From Nocardia aurantiaca (GTDB taxonomy: Bacteria; Actinomycetota; Actinomycetes; Mycobacteriales; Mycobacteriaceae), in assembly GCF_009708175.1 (NCBI RefSeq), contig NZ_WMBB01000008.1, positions 310,001 to 374,000 of the forward strand: a stretch of 64,000 bases of DNA, written 5' to 3'. This document shows positions 41,311 through 50,713 of the stretch, piece by piece. The notes beneath the pieces are model-generated. The model saw only the letters and a list, made by a program, of their open reading frames with translations. It searched no databases and was not told the DNA's origin. Positions within the stretch are counted from its first letter, which is position 1. Each line of letters starts with the position of its first letter. The position numbers were made by a program, and so were the translations under genes.

Positions 41311-42486
41311 TCAGGCGCTCGCAATGCGCCCTCGCACCTCACCCAGCTCCAGGTGGCCGCCCCCGACCGCCGGTGCGGACGCGGTGATCACCACCTCGTC
41401 GCCGTCATCGAGGAAGGTCCGTTGGACCCCGTTCAGGTCGATGGGTTCGGTACCGCCCCAGCTCATTTCCATCAGCGACCCGCGCTCGCTGCGATCGGCC
41501 CCGGAGATGGTGCCGGAGGCGAACAGATCGCCGGTGCGGGTCGAGGTGCCGTTGACCGTCATATGGGCGAGCATCTGCGCGGGGGACCAGTACATTCGCC
41601 GGAACGGGGGAGTGGAGACCAGCTGGCCGTTCCACTCGATTCTCACCCTGATATCCAGCCCCCAGGACTCGTCGTCCCGTAGATACGGCAGCGGCTCGGG
41701 ATGCTGCGGCGGCAGCGGAATCCGCGCCTCGGTCAGCGCGTCGAGCGGAGTCACCCACGCGGACAGGGTGGTCGCGAAGGACTTGCCCAGAAACGGGCCC
41801 AGCGGCTGTCCCTCCCATGCCTGAATATCCCGCGCCGACCAGTCATTGACCAGCGCCACCCCGAAGACGTGCTCGGCGAACGCGTCGGTCTCGATCGGCC
41901 TCCCGAGCTCCGAGCCCGCCCCCACGATGAACCCCAGCTCGGCCTCGATGTCGAGGCGGCGGCTCGGCCCGAAATCCGGTGTGCCGGAGTCTGTCCGGCG
42001 CTGCCCCTGCGGCCGGATGATATCCGTGCCGGACACCACCACCGTGCCCGCGCGACCGTGATATCCCACCGGGAGGTGCCGCCAATTCGGCAGCAGCGGT
42101 TCACCGGCCGGTCGCAGCATCCGTCCCATGGCGGTGGCATGGTCGAGACTGGCGTAGAAGTCGACGTAGTCGCCGATCTCCACCGGCAGGTCCAGCCGCA
42201 CCGCGCGCACCGAATGCACCGCCGTCGCAGGCAATTCCGAGTCGGCGGCGACCCGCACCCGCTCCCGGATCTCCCGCCAGCACTGCGGCCCCTGGGTCAT
42301 GAAGGCGTTGAGGCTGGGCTGGGCGAACATCGGATCATCCAGCGCCACCGCCAGATCGATGATCGAATCGCCCAGCCGCGCCCCCACCCGCGGGGCTTCG
42401 CCCAGCGGGCGGAACACGCAGTACGGCAGGTGCGCCGGGCCGAATCCGGAATCCGCGGGAACCTCGATGTGTACCCGGCTGTTCAT
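41311..42486 (-). CDS. fahA: Fumarylacetoacetase
   Basis: 391 residues. Hydrolyses fumarylacetoacetate to fumarate and acetoacetate, last step of tyrosine/homogentisate breakdown. The N-terminal SH3-like FAA domain (LPYCVFRPLGEAPRVGARLG) precedes the catalytic domain: YVDFYASLDHATAMGRMLRP, LPVGYHGRAGTVVVSGTDII, IEAELGFIVGAGSELGRPIE, VFGVALVNDWSARDIQAWEG (metal ligands Glu, Asp). The ATG at 42486 follows GGTGGGGAT. Downstream of hmgA by 55 bp; no maleylacetoacetate isomerase gene is adjacent. Confidence 0.92.
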   Translation of the reverse strand: MNSRVHIEVPADSGFGPAHLPYCVFRPLGEAPRVGARLGDSIIDLAVALDDPMFAQPSLNAFMTQGPQCWREIRERVRVAADSELPATAVHSVRAVRLDLPVEIGDYVDFYASLDHATAMGRMLRPAGEPLLPNWRHLPVGYHGRAGTVVVSGTDIIRPQGQRRTDSGTPDFGPSRRLDIEAELGFIVGAGSELGRPIETDAFAEHVFGVALVNDWSARDIQAWEGQPLGPFLGKSFATTLSAWVTPLDALTEARIPLPPQHPEPLPYLRDDESWGLDIRVRIEWNGQLVSTPPFRRMYWSPAQMLAHMTVNGTSTRTGDLFASGTISGADRSERGSLMEMSWGGTEPIDLNGVQRTFLDDGDEVVITASAPAVGGGHLELGEVRGRIASA

Positions 42487-42541
42487 ATCCCCACCACCCA
42501 CTCCCATGCCACCAACCCCTGCACCGTCGAACCACTCGGAC

Positions 42542-43747
42542 TCAGATCCACTCGGACGGCCCTCGTCCCGACCAGGTCCAGGCGTAGCCCGCGTCCTCGC
42601 ACGCCAGCGCGCCCTCGCCCAGCTGCAACGGGTGGAAGGTGTCCACCATGACCGCCAGCTCGTCGAAGAAGTCGATCCCGATGCTGTCCTCATAGGCCCC
42701 CGGCTGCGGACCGTGGGCGTATCCGCCCGGATGCACCGACACCGAGCCCTGTCCGATCCCGGATCCCTTGCGCGCCTCGTAGTTTCCACCGCAATAGAAG
42801 AGGATCTCGTCGGAGTCCACATTCGAATGGTAGTAGGGCACCGGAATCGAGCGCGGGTGGTAATCGACCTTGCGCGGCACGAAATCGCAGATCACGAAGT
42901 TCTGGCCCTCGAAGACCTGGTGCACCGGCGGCGGCTGATGCACCCGGCCGGTGATCGGTTCGAAATCGGCGATATCGAAGGTGAACGGATACAGGCAGCC
43001 GTCCCAGCCCACCACGTCGAAGGGGTGGGTGGCGTAAACCATGCTGGTGCCGACGATCTCACGGGCGGGCCGATGCTTGACCAGCACCTCGACATTCTCG
43101 CCCTCACCCAGCACCGGTTCCGTGGGCCCGTGCAGATCCCGTTCGCAAAAGGGCGAATTCTCCAGGAACTGACCGTATTTCGACAGATACCGCTTGGGCG
43201 CGGTGATGTGGCCGGTGCCCTCGATAATATAGGCGCGCAACGGTTCCGGGCCGTCCGGGACCCAGCGGTGCGTGGTGGCGCGCGGCAGCAGCACCTGATG
43301 CCCCTGCCGCACGGGCAGGGTCCCGAAGACGGTTTCCACGCGTCCCGAACCGGATTCGATATAGACCAGCTCATCGCCGACGGCATTGCGGTACAGTGCC
43401 GATTCCCGCAGTGCCGCCACGTAGGAGATGCGGACATCGGCATTGCCGAGCAGCAGCCGTCGCCCGGTCACCACATCGCTGTCGCCCGGCTTGTCGCCCA
43501 GGAACAGCTCGTGCAGCTTCAGATGCCGGTGCCGCAGTGGATGATTCGGGTACAGCCGCTGTTCGGGCAGCACCCATACCGATGAATCCACAATGGCCGG
43601 AGGCAATCCCCGGTGATAGAGCAGCGAGGAATCACCGGAGAACCCCTCTTCTCCCATCAGCTCTTCGTAATAGAGCCGGCCCCGCTCATCGCGATGCTGC
43701 GTGTGCCGCTTGGGCGGCACCGAACCAACCTGCCGATAGAACGTCAT
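42542..43747 (-). CDS. hmgA: Homogentisate 1,2-dioxygenase
   Basis: 401 residues, cupin-type iron dioxygenase opening the homogentisate ring. Iron ligands appear in PVPYYHSNVDSDEILFYCGG (His, Glu) and GGYAHGPQPGAYEDSIGIDF (His). The N-terminal FYRQVGSVPPKRHTQHR is typical of actinobacterial HmgA. First gene of the hmgA-fahA unit; a TetR gene lies upstream in the same direction (70 bp). Confidence 0.92.
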   Translation of the reverse strand: MTFYRQVGSVPPKRHTQHRDERGRLYYEELMGEEGFSGDSSLLYHRGLPPAIVDSSVWVLPEQRLYPNHPLRHRHLKLHELFLGDKPGDSDVVTGRRLLLGNADVRISYVAALRESALYRNAVGDELVYIESGSGRVETVFGTLPVRQGHQVLLPRATTHRWVPDGPEPLRAYIIEGTGHITAPKRYLSKYGQFLENSPFCERDLHGPTEPVLGEGENVEVLVKHRPAREIVGTSMVYATHPFDVVGWDGCLYPFTFDIADFEPITGRVHQPPPVHQVFEGQNFVICDFVPRKVDYHPRSIPVPYYHSNVDSDEILFYCGGNYEARKGSGIGQGSVSVHPGGYAHGPQPGAYEDSIGIDFFDELAVMVDTFHPLQLGEGALACEDAGYAWTWSGRGPSEWI

Positions 43748-43816
43748 GGCGGCCTCCCGCTGACCGATGGTCCCGTTCCCATCGTAGCCATCGGATAACG
43801 GGAGGACCCCGCATTC

Positions 43817-44443
43817 TCAGGCGTGGCGCAGGGCCCGATACACCGCCGCGCCGACGAACTCGCCCAGCGTGTCCGGGGTCCACTCGCCCGGATCGGTGAG
43901 CAGGGTGCGCACCGCGCCCTCGCCTGCCGAGACCCACAGCTCGACCAGGGCCGAAAGCTTGCGTTCGGCCTGCGCGGTGCCCCAGGCCTTCAAGGTCGGG
44001 CGCAGCCGGCGGGTGCAGCGCTCCACCGCGAGCAGCCGGCCCTTGCCGAACGAATCCGCCACGGCCGGATCGGGATTGCCGTACATCAGGCGCCAGGTGT
44101 CGGGCCGCCGGGACACGGTGTGCAGCAGGGCGCGGAAGCCCTCCACGAAGACCGCCTCGTCGGCTTCGACCCGGCGGCGCGGCAATGCCTCCATCACACC
44201 CTGCACCAGGTAGTCCTCCTCGCGGCGGATGAGCGCTTCGAGGAGCTCCACCCGATCGGCGAAGCAGGCGTAGACGACCGGGCGGGTGACCTTCATGCGG
44301 TCGGCCACCGCGGCGATGGTCACAGCCGCGATGCCGTCGGCGACGGCGATCTCGAGGGCGGTGTCGAGAACCTGTGGGCGACGACGTTCGGGACCCAGGT
44401 GCCGCGCGCGCTGGCGTGGTCGTATCGCCGAGTCGGTGCCCAT
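43817..44443 (-). CDS. TetR-family regulator near hmgA
   Basis: 208 residues from ATG 44443; the frame is open to ATG 44530. The helix-turn-helix reads AAVTIAAVADRMKVTRPVVY followed by ACFADRVELL. A basic N-terminal arm (RPRQRARHLGPERRRPQ) precedes it. It could control hmgA-fahA downstream or the divergent fadE5; a 9-bp palindrome lies 108 bp upstream. Confidence 0.85.
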   Translation of the reverse strand: MGTDSAIRPRQRARHLGPERRRPQVLDTALEIAVADGIAAVTIAAVADRMKVTRPVVYACFADRVELLEALIRREEDYLVQGVMEALPRRRVEADEAVFVEGFRALLHTVSRRPDTWRLMYGNPDPAVADSFGKGRLLAVERCTRRLRPTLKAWGTAQAERKLSALVELWVSAGEGAVRTLLTDPGEWTPDTLGEFVGAAVYRALRHA

Positions 44444-44550
44444 GCGCACCGACGATAGCAGTGCGCGACGGGCGGGGAACGGCAGGTCGCGGCCGGTACT
44501 CGGGTCATCGGCCGGGTATGTGACGTCCATGCTCCAGCGGCTTTACAGCG

Positions 44551-44573
44551 CCGTTTCCCGCGGTGGGAAACGG
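44551..44573. promoter_or_regulatory. Perfect 9-bp inverted repeat upstream of tetR
   Basis: CCGTTTCCC-GCGGT-GGGAAACGG, in the gap between tetR and fadE5. Candidate operator for the TetR protein. Confidence 0.55.
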
Positions 44574-44967
44574 ACCCGAGCGTGCACGCTGCGGGGCATG
44601 CATCACCTGCCGTTCACCCCGACCGACCGCGGTGTCACGGGCGAGCGCTGGCCAAGAACTTCATCGGCGCCATGACGGGCCGTCTGCTCGATGCGCATAT
44701 GCGAGCCTGGGTTCCCGTGAATCCTGTCACCGTCACTCCGGCGCAGGCCAAGGAGCTATAGAGCCGCGATTCCCTGATCGTGCGCATAACGGCGCGGTTA
44801 ACTTTTGGGAATCGGCCGCGGTCGGATGTGGCATTTCGGGTGAAGGGGCTTACCTACGCTTGCGTAACAGGACGGGCGTACGGCAACCTCGCCTTGATCT
44901 TCGAGATATTCGATCAGATCCATCGATATCGCTCGACCAGTTCACACTCAGCCGAGGAGGCCCTTCC
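44574..44967 (+). other. fadE5 upstream region with operator-like site and possible gene remnant
   Basis: A plus-strand stretch ending at the TAG 44759-44761 reads NFIGAMTGRLLDAHMRAWVP then VNPVTVTPAQAKEL; it looks protein-like but has no proper start, so it may be a gene tail. TACGC-TT-GCGTA (44855-44866), within TTACCTACGCTTGCGTAAC, resembles TetR-type sites of lipid genes and probably regulates fadE5. Confidence 0.4.
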
Positions 44968-46791
44968 GTGTCCCACTACAAGGCGAACCTGCGAGACATC
45001 GAGTTCAACTTGTTCGAAGTTCTGGGCATCGGGGAACTGCTGGACCAGGGCGCCTACGGCGATCTCGACGGAGACACCGCCCGGGAGATGCTCGCCGAGG
45101 CGAAGCGTCTGGCGGAGGGGCCGGTCGCGGAATCGTTCGTCGAGGCCGATCGCAACCCGGTCGAGTTCATCCCGGACCAGCACACCATCATCGTGCCCGA
45201 ATCGCTGAAGAAGACCGTGGCCGCGGTCAACGAGGCCGGGTACTCGGGTCTGGGCATGGCCGAGGAGATGGGTGGCGTACCCGCACCCAATGCCCTCATC
45301 TGGGCCATCCAGGAAATGCTTGTGGCCGCGAACAATTCGGCCTGCTTCTTCAATATGGGCCCGCTCATGCACAAGGTGCTCTTCGAGGAGGGCACCGACC
45401 AGCAGAAGCGCTGGGCCACCCACGCCTGGGAGAACCGCTGGGGCGGCACCATGGTGCTGACCGAGCCCGACGCCGGTTCCGATGTCGGCATGGGTCGTAC
45501 CAAGGCCATCGAGCAGGCCGACGGCACCTGGCACATCGAGGGCGTGAAGCGCTTCATCTCCGGCGGCGACGTGGGCGACACCGCCGCCAATATCTTCCAC
45601 CTGGTGCTGGCCCGCCCCGAGGGCGCCGGCCCGGGCACCAAGGGCCTGTCGCTGTTCGTGGTGCCGCGCTTCCTCTTCGACACCGAGACAATGGAGCTCG
45701 GCGCCAGGAACGGCGCGCTGGTCACCGGCGTCGAGCACAAGATGGGCATCAAGTCCTCGCCCACCTGTGAGATCACCTTCGGTGGCGCCACGCCGGCCGT
45801 CGGCTACCTGGTCGGCGGGGTGCACAACGGCATCGCGCAGATGTTCAAGGTCATCGAGAACGCGCGAATGATGGTGGGCGCCAAGGCCGCCGGCGCGCTG
45901 TCCACCGGTTACCTGAACGCCCTCGAGTACGCCAAGCAGCGCGTGCAGGGCGCCGATCTGACCCAGATGACGGACAAGGCCGCACCGCGCGTCACCATCA
46001 CCCACCACCCGGACGTGCGCCGCTCGCTGGCCGTGCAGAAGGGCTACGCGGAGGGCCTGCGCGCGCTCTACATGTACTGCGCCTCCTATCAGAACGCCGA
46101 TGTGGCGCAGGCCAATTACGGCATCGACGCCGAGCTGGCCGAGCGGGTCAACGACCTGCTGCTGCCGATCGTCAAGGGCTGCGGCTCCGACCGCGGCTAC
46201 GAGACGCTGACCGAGTCGCTGCAGACCCTGGGCGGCTCCGGCTTCCTGCAGGACTACCCGATCGAGCAGTACATCCGCGACTCCAAGATCGACTCCCTGT
46301 ACGAGGGCACCACCGCCATCCAGGCGCAGGACTTCTTCTTCCGCAAGATCATTCGCGACAAGGGCGTGGCGCTCGCCCACGTCGCCGGCCTGATCCAGAA
46401 GTTCGTCGACGCCGGCCCGGACCAGTTCAAGGTCGAGCGCGGCCTGCTCGGCGCGGCCCTGGCCGACGTGCAGGCCATGGCGGCCGCCCTCACCGGCTAC
46501 CTGATGGCCTCCCAGCAGCAGGTCGACGAGATCTACAAGGTCGGCCTCGGCTCGGTCCGATTCCTCTACGCCGTAGGCGATCTCGTCATCGCCTGGCGAC
46601 TCCTGGAACACGCCACCATCGCCCAGACCGCCCTCGACGCCGCCGCCGACAAGGACAAGAACTTCTACATCGGCAAGGTCGCCGTCGCCTCCTGGTTCGC
46701 CAAGAACAAGCTCCCCCTTATCAGCGGCGTTCGCTCGGTCGTCGAAAACCTCGACAACGACATCATGAAGCTGGACGAGGCTGCCTTCTAG
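44968..46791 (+). CDS. fadE5: Acyl-CoA dehydrogenase FadE5
   Basis: 607 residues, the long type with an extra C-terminal domain. Opening SHYKANLRDIEFNLFEVLGI, FAD motif TMVLTEPDAGSDVGMGRTKA, HKMGIKSSPTCEITFGG, TITHHPDVRRSLAVQKGYAE, and the catalytic-Glu block DSLYEGTTAIQAQDFFFRK closely match mycobacterial FadE5, which oxidises a broad range of acyl-CoA chain lengths. The GTG at 44968 follows GAGGAGG (44954-44960) by 7 nt. Ends NDIMKLDEAAF as in orthologues. Confidence 0.93.
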   Translation: MSHYKANLRDIEFNLFEVLGIGELLDQGAYGDLDGDTAREMLAEAKRLAEGPVAESFVEADRNPVEFIPDQHTIIVPESLKKTVAAVNEAGYSGLGMAEEMGGVPAPNALIWAIQEMLVAANNSACFFNMGPLMHKVLFEEGTDQQKRWATHAWENRWGGTMVLTEPDAGSDVGMGRTKAIEQADGTWHIEGVKRFISGGDVGDTAANIFHLVLARPEGAGPGTKGLSLFVVPRFLFDTETMELGARNGALVTGVEHKMGIKSSPTCEITFGGATPAVGYLVGGVHNGIAQMFKVIENARMMVGAKAAGALSTGYLNALEYAKQRVQGADLTQMTDKAAPRVTITHHPDVRRSLAVQKGYAEGLRALYMYCASYQNADVAQANYGIDAELAERVNDLLLPIVKGCGSDRGYETLTESLQTLGGSGFLQDYPIEQYIRDSKIDSLYEGTTAIQAQDFFFRKIIRDKGVALAHVAGLIQKFVDAGPDQFKVERGLLGAALADVQAMAAALTGYLMASQQQVDEIYKVGLGSVRFLYAVGDLVIAWRLLEHATIAQTALDAAADKDKNFYIGKVAVASWFAKNKLPLISGVRSVVENLDNDIMKLDEAAF

Positions 46792-47051
46792 CCCTCCGAG
46801 ATCCCCTCGGCGGGTTCACGCGGTCGTCGCGACACTCTCGACTCAGAGGTTGCGGCGACCGTGTCGTTTTCGGAGGATTCGGCCGGGTCGGTTCAGCGCG
46901 CGGCGGACTTTCCGCGTTCCTGGTCGCCCAAGAAGGCTGGGGCGCAGCTCCTCGCCGAATCGGCGCGTCTCAATACGAAGATCGTTTCGGACACCGAGTA
47001 CTACCTCTGACACCATCGTGTGGTGGCTCCCGGCAACGGCCGGGCGCCATG

Positions 47052-47342
47052 TCAACACGCCGATGATGCCGCGGGTCCGGAAATGCCGCGCAGGGTGACG
47101 CCGTCGCGTAGGGCGTGAACCGCCCGCGCGGTGTCAGGCCACGGGGCTCGCGGGCCCGTGGTCGGCAGCTCCCGTCGTCGGTGCCGGCCGCGTGTCGGAG
47201 GAGCCGACACGGGAATGGGGAGCACGACCGTCGGTGCGTCCAGTAGGGCGTGCAGGTGGGCGCTGAAGGCCTCGAGGCTGCCGTAGCGCGTGAGGATCTC
47301 GCCGAGCAGCCTGTGCGCACTCGATCCTGTCGGATTGTTCAT
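47052..47342 (-). CDS. Hypothetical 96-residue protein
   Basis: Begins MNNPTGSSAHRLLGEILTRY, GSLEAFSAHLHALLDAPTVV and then becomes Arg/Pro-rich. GGAGGGG lies 4 nt before the ATG. The first 50 residues look like a helical domain; the rest may be disordered. No family recognised. The 260 bp between fadE5 and this gene hold no convincing feature. Confidence 0.4.
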   Translation of the reverse strand: MNNPTGSSAHRLLGEILTRYGSLEAFSAHLHALLDAPTVVLPIPVSAPPTRGRHRRRELPTTGPRAPWPDTARAVHALRDGVTLRGISGPAASSAC

Positions 47343-47821
47343 CTCGCCCCTCCGAGGTCCGCCACCGGCCGGAGCCGGTCCTGTTCGGCATTCTGCACGA
47401 GATCTCCGCTTGCGTAGCTACTTTGGAGAAACTGTGACTTTCCGTGCCGTGAATACTCTCGATTTGTGCCATAGGCGCAGAATTCTGGCTGCTCCAGCGC
47501 CAGATCTCACTACCGTCCGATACGGGTGAGCGGAGTCGGGAACCGCGGCGTGGCTCGGAATGGTTATCTCGTCGCACCCTCGGTTCGGATCACCCTCCCG
47601 GGACCATCGCTCGACGGCCCCGGAATCAGATGCCCTGCTTCACCATCCTCGAGCGGTGCATCGTGCGCGGAAAGTTGCTCGACGGCCGGGTGGATCAGCC
47701 CGCAGACAATGTGATCCACCCGGCCCGAGAACAACGTGACCGTGACGGGGAGCCGCACCGTGCCAGGGGAGCGGCCGTTCCCTGAGCGGATATGTCGGCG
47801 GATGACCTTATGGTTGGGCGT
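47343..47821. other. 479-bp gap with a 14-bp inverted repeat
   Basis: The arms GGCCGGGTGGATCA (47684-47697) and TGATCCACCCGGCC (47712-47725) are perfect and enclose 14 nt. Otherwise I see no gene. A CGCTTGCGTAGCTAC stretch near 47406 recalls the fadE5 upstream site. Confidence 0.5.
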
Positions 47822-48115
47822 ATGACCGACATTGCTCCTCTGGCCGCTTCTACGCGGGCGGTGTTCGGCGATCCGGGCGTGCACGCGGTTGTTCGGTCCG
47901 GGCGTACCGTGCACGCGGTCGGGCTCGGGCAGTGGGTCGGCACGGAAGAAGTACCGGAATTGTTGTGCCGCACCGGTGTTGCGGGATGGTCTCCTACCGC
48001 GCTGGAACCGACACGGGCGGAAGTGACTTGCGCGCGGTGCCTGCGCAGGATCGGCCGATCCGGTTCGCCGTCGGAGCAGATTTCGCTGTTCGGTGATGAG
48101 AGCCAGGACGGATAA
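47822..48115 (+). CDS. Hypothetical 97-residue protein with CXXC
   Basis: MTDIAPLAASTRAVFGDPGV, HAVVRSGRTVHAVGLGQWVG, TEEVPELLCRTGVAGWSPTA, then EVTCARCLRRIG and ISLFGDESQ. The repeated valine/glycine pattern suggests a small beta sheet. Three Cys (one CXXC) could bind zinc. The ATG at 47822 is chosen over ATG 47792 because similarity-like composition starts there. No family recognised. Confidence 0.5.
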   Translation: MTDIAPLAASTRAVFGDPGVHAVVRSGRTVHAVGLGQWVGTEEVPELLCRTGVAGWSPTALEPTRAEVTCARCLRRIGRSGSPSEQISLFGDESQDG

Positions 48116-48243
48116 CCTCCAGGGCTCCTGGAGATCTCGTGACCACGTGTGTTTGTCGGTGACTCATGACTCGCCGATGTGACACGCAGATTCGATTTGT
48201 GACGACGCGGTGAAGTGTCGTATTCAGCGGGTACAACTACGGA

Positions 48244-48882
48244 ATGGTCTACCCGGTCAGCTTCGGCTGGATCCAGATTCTGCTGCTGGCGCTCGGCATC
48301 GCGGCGATCGGATTGCTTGTCACAGCCGTTCTCGAGGCGCGCAAGGTCGGCTGGCGGGCGCTGGCCGGGCGGGGCGCGGGTGCGGTCGGGCTCGGGCTCG
48401 TCGCACTGGTGATTCTGTGGATCACCACGCTGCTGCAAACGTTCCTGGGGCTCACCGGGGAGGTGAAGGCCGCGCATATCGAGGCCAAACCCGTTGCGGG
48501 GCAGGACCACATGATGACCGTGGACCTGACCATCTACGGCGACAAGGACCACGGTGACCAGCACAAGACCTATCAGGTCGAAGGCGACATGTGGGTGCTG
48601 CAGGCCAATATCGTGGAACTCGAACCATGGGTGAACGCCCTCGGCTTCAACTCCGGCTACAAGGTGACCCGCCTCTACGGCCAGCGCCTGGACGGCGTCG
48701 CCACCAAACAAAACCAGATCTTCCTCAATGGCAGCGACTCCGACTTCTTCCAGGACATGAAGCATCGGTCCTGGTACACAAAACCTTTCGTGCGCTCGGC
48801 CTACGGCAACGCGGTCATCGCCACCGCCGGAACCTACGACGTCTTCATCTCCCGCGACGCCATCAAGACCCGGCCCGTCTAG
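48244..48882 (+). CDS. Membrane-anchored protein, unknown
   Basis: 212 residues. Two N-terminal helices (SFGWIQILLLALGIAAIGLL and AGAVGLGLVALVILWITTLL) anchor an outside domain with VDLTIYGDKDHGDQHKTYQV, WVLQANIVELEPWVNALGFN, SGYKVTRLYGQRLDGVATKQ. It corresponds in position to mycobacterial Rv0426c, a conserved membrane protein next to xthA, whose function is unknown. Convergent with xthA, 6 bp apart. Confidence 0.75.
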   Translation: MVYPVSFGWIQILLLALGIAAIGLLVTAVLEARKVGWRALAGRGAGAVGLGLVALVILWITTLLQTFLGLTGEVKAAHIEAKPVAGQDHMMTVDLTIYGDKDHGDQHKTYQVEGDMWVLQANIVELEPWVNALGFNSGYKVTRLYGQRLDGVATKQNQIFLNGSDSDFFQDMKHRSWYTKPFVRSAYGNAVIATAGTYDVFISRDAIKTRPV

Positions 48883-48888
48883 TCCGCT

Positions 48889-49704
48889 CTAGTCCGCGAG
48901 CTCGGCCACCACGGGCGCGTGATCGCTGGCGCCCTTGCCCTTTCGCTCCTCGCGGTCCACGTTCGCTTCGATGACGCGGGCCGACAGAGCGGGGGAGGCG
49001 AGGATGAAATCGATGCGCATGCCCTCCTTGCGCGGGAAGCGCAGCTGGGTGTAGTCCCAGTAGGTGTAGACGCCCGGACCGGGATGGAAGGGCCGCATCA
49101 CATCCGAGAAGCCCACGTCGTGGAAGGCATCGAACGCGTCCCGCTCCCGTTCCGACACATGGGTCTTGCCCTCGAAGAACTCCGGTGACCAGACATCCAG
49201 ATCGGTCGGTGCGATATTCCAGTCGCCGACCAGCGCGATCTGCGCCTCCGGATCCTCCGACAGCCACTTGCCGCCCGCAGCGCGCAGGGCGGCCAGCCAT
49301 TCCAGCTTGTAGGTGTAGTGCGGGTCGTCCAGGGCGCGGCCATTGGGCACGTACAGGCTCCACACCCGCACACCGCCACAGGTCGCGCCGATGGCGCGGG
49401 CCTCGACCACAGGCGCGCTCAACAGTGATGCACCCGCGTCCTTGTCGAATCCGGGCTGATCCGGGAAGCCGATCTCGACATCCTCGATTCCCACCCGCGA
49501 GGCGATGGCCGTCCCGTTCCACTGGCTGTGGCCGACGTGCGCGACCTCGTACCCGGCAGCCTCGAAGGCCTCGAACGGGAACTGCTCGTCCTTGCATTTG
49601 GTTTCCTGCATGGCCAGCACGTCGATATCGGCCCGGTCCAGCCACGCCAGCACCCGATCCCGCCGGGTGCGGATCGAATTGACGTTCCAAGTGGCGATGC
49701 GCAC
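48889..49704 (-). CDS. xthA: Exodeoxyribonuclease III
   Basis: 271 residues of the AP endonuclease/ExoIII family. Catalytic segments: TWNVNSIRTRRDRVLAWL, LAMQETKCKDEQFP (Glu), SLYVPNGRAL, LVGDWNIAPTDLDVW (Asp, Asn) and GASDHAPVVAEL (Asp-His). Starts with GTG at 49704. DNA repair at abasic sites. Position matches Rv0427c; the GNAT gene lies upstream in the same direction. Confidence 0.93.
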   Translation of the reverse strand: MRIATWNVNSIRTRRDRVLAWLDRADIDVLAMQETKCKDEQFPFEAFEAAGYEVAHVGHSQWNGTAIASRVGIEDVEIGFPDQPGFDKDAGASLLSAPVVEARAIGATCGGVRVWSLYVPNGRALDDPHYTYKLEWLAALRAAGGKWLSEDPEAQIALVGDWNIAPTDLDVWSPEFFEGKTHVSERERDAFDAFHDVGFSDVMRPFHPGPGVYTYWDYTQLRFPRKEGMRIDFILASPALSARVIEANVDREERKGKGASDHAPVVAELAD

Positions 49705-49756
49705 GGCTGTGAACCTTTCAGCACTAGTGTCCAACGAAAGCCGGGCGGACGCGCGA

Positions 49757-50707
49757 TCAGGGCGCGGCGTACCGGTAGCGGTGGTGTTCGACGAACCCCA
49801 TCTCCTGATACAACGCCAGCGCCGCGTCATTGTCGTGCGACACCTGCACGTAGGCGTGCGTGGCTCCGCGCGATTTCCCCCATCGGATCATCTCCGCGCA
49901 CACCAGCGCGCCCAGCCCGTGCCGCCGATGCTCGGCGGCCACCGCCACGCAGGTCAGGCCCACCCAGCGGCGGCCGTCCGGCGCGGTCGTGATCGCGGCC
50001 CGGCCGATGGCCAGCGGCGTCGGCAAACCCAGTGTGGCGAAGGCGACTTCGCCGTCGCGGATCGCCGTCAACACCTCCACCAGCGGCGTCGACCCGAGTT
50101 CGACGTCCCCGCCGCGATGGCGGTGCATGGACAGCCAAGCCCCGTCCGGCTCCGGGGTGAAGCGAACCATCGGCGGCCCGGGCGGCAGCGCCATGGTCTC
50201 GATATCGATGGCCAGCACCTGGGTTTCGTTCCAGCTGCGCCAGTCCGCGGGCGCGGTGGCCAGCCGGTCGGGCAGTTGCAGTTGCAACGGCAGGCCGAGC
50301 GCGGTGTACCACTCGCCGATGCGGTGCAGAGTCTCGGTGTCGGTCAGGGCGGGTCCGTCCGTACCGCCCAGTGGCACCGCGGAATTCGCGCGATGGGTGT
50401 ACCCGTCACCCGCGCGCAGCAGCCAGCCGCCGATCCAGGACCGCCGCAGGCCCGGCCAGCCGTCGGCGGCCGCCGCCTCCAGGGAGCGGATCTCACTGGT
50501 CCGAATGGGCCTGGGCCCGAGCGGCTTCCAGGCCACCACCTGATCCCGGGCGATCGAGACCACCTGGCCGTCGGCGGTGCGCACGGTCAGCGGGTCGGTC
50601 GCGGTGAGTTCGCCGATCACATCCGTCAGCGGTTGTGGATAGCCCGCGGGCAGACGGTAGCGAACCACCATCCGCGTACCGATCGGCGGGAGTTCGGAAT
50701 CGGTCAT
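49757..50707 (-). CDS. GNAT acetyltransferase with N-terminal SH3-like domain
   Basis: 316 residues. The first 75 residues look like a beta barrel (TRMVVRYRLPAGYPQPLTDV, DPLTVRTADGQVVSIARDQV). The C-terminal acetyltransferase has the acetyl-CoA loop CVAVAAEHRRHGLGALVCAE and SHDNDAALALYQEMGFVEHH. Equivalent to mycobacterial Rv0428c. Substrate unknown. Stop lies 53 bp before xthA; def is 6 bp upstream, so def-GNAT-xthA are probably one unit. Confidence 0.88.
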   Translation of the reverse strand: MTDSELPPIGTRMVVRYRLPAGYPQPLTDVIGELTATDPLTVRTADGQVVSIARDQVVAWKPLGPRPIRTSEIRSLEAAAADGWPGLRRSWIGGWLLRAGDGYTHRANSAVPLGGTDGPALTDTETLHRIGEWYTALGLPLQLQLPDRLATAPADWRSWNETQVLAIDIETMALPPGPPMVRFTPEPDGAWLSMHRHRGGDVELGSTPLVEVLTAIRDGEVAFATLGLPTPLAIGRAAITTAPDGRRWVGLTCVAVAAEHRRHGLGALVCAEMIRWGKSRGATHAYVQVSHDNDAALALYQEMGFVEHHRYRYAAP

Positions 50708-50713
50708 GTCCGA

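Noticed and set aside
46819..47010. Plus-strand stretch ending LNTKIVSDTEYYL-stop after fadE5
   Set aside because: Looks somewhat protein-like but has no ATG, GTG or TTG with a ribosome site and no recognised family.
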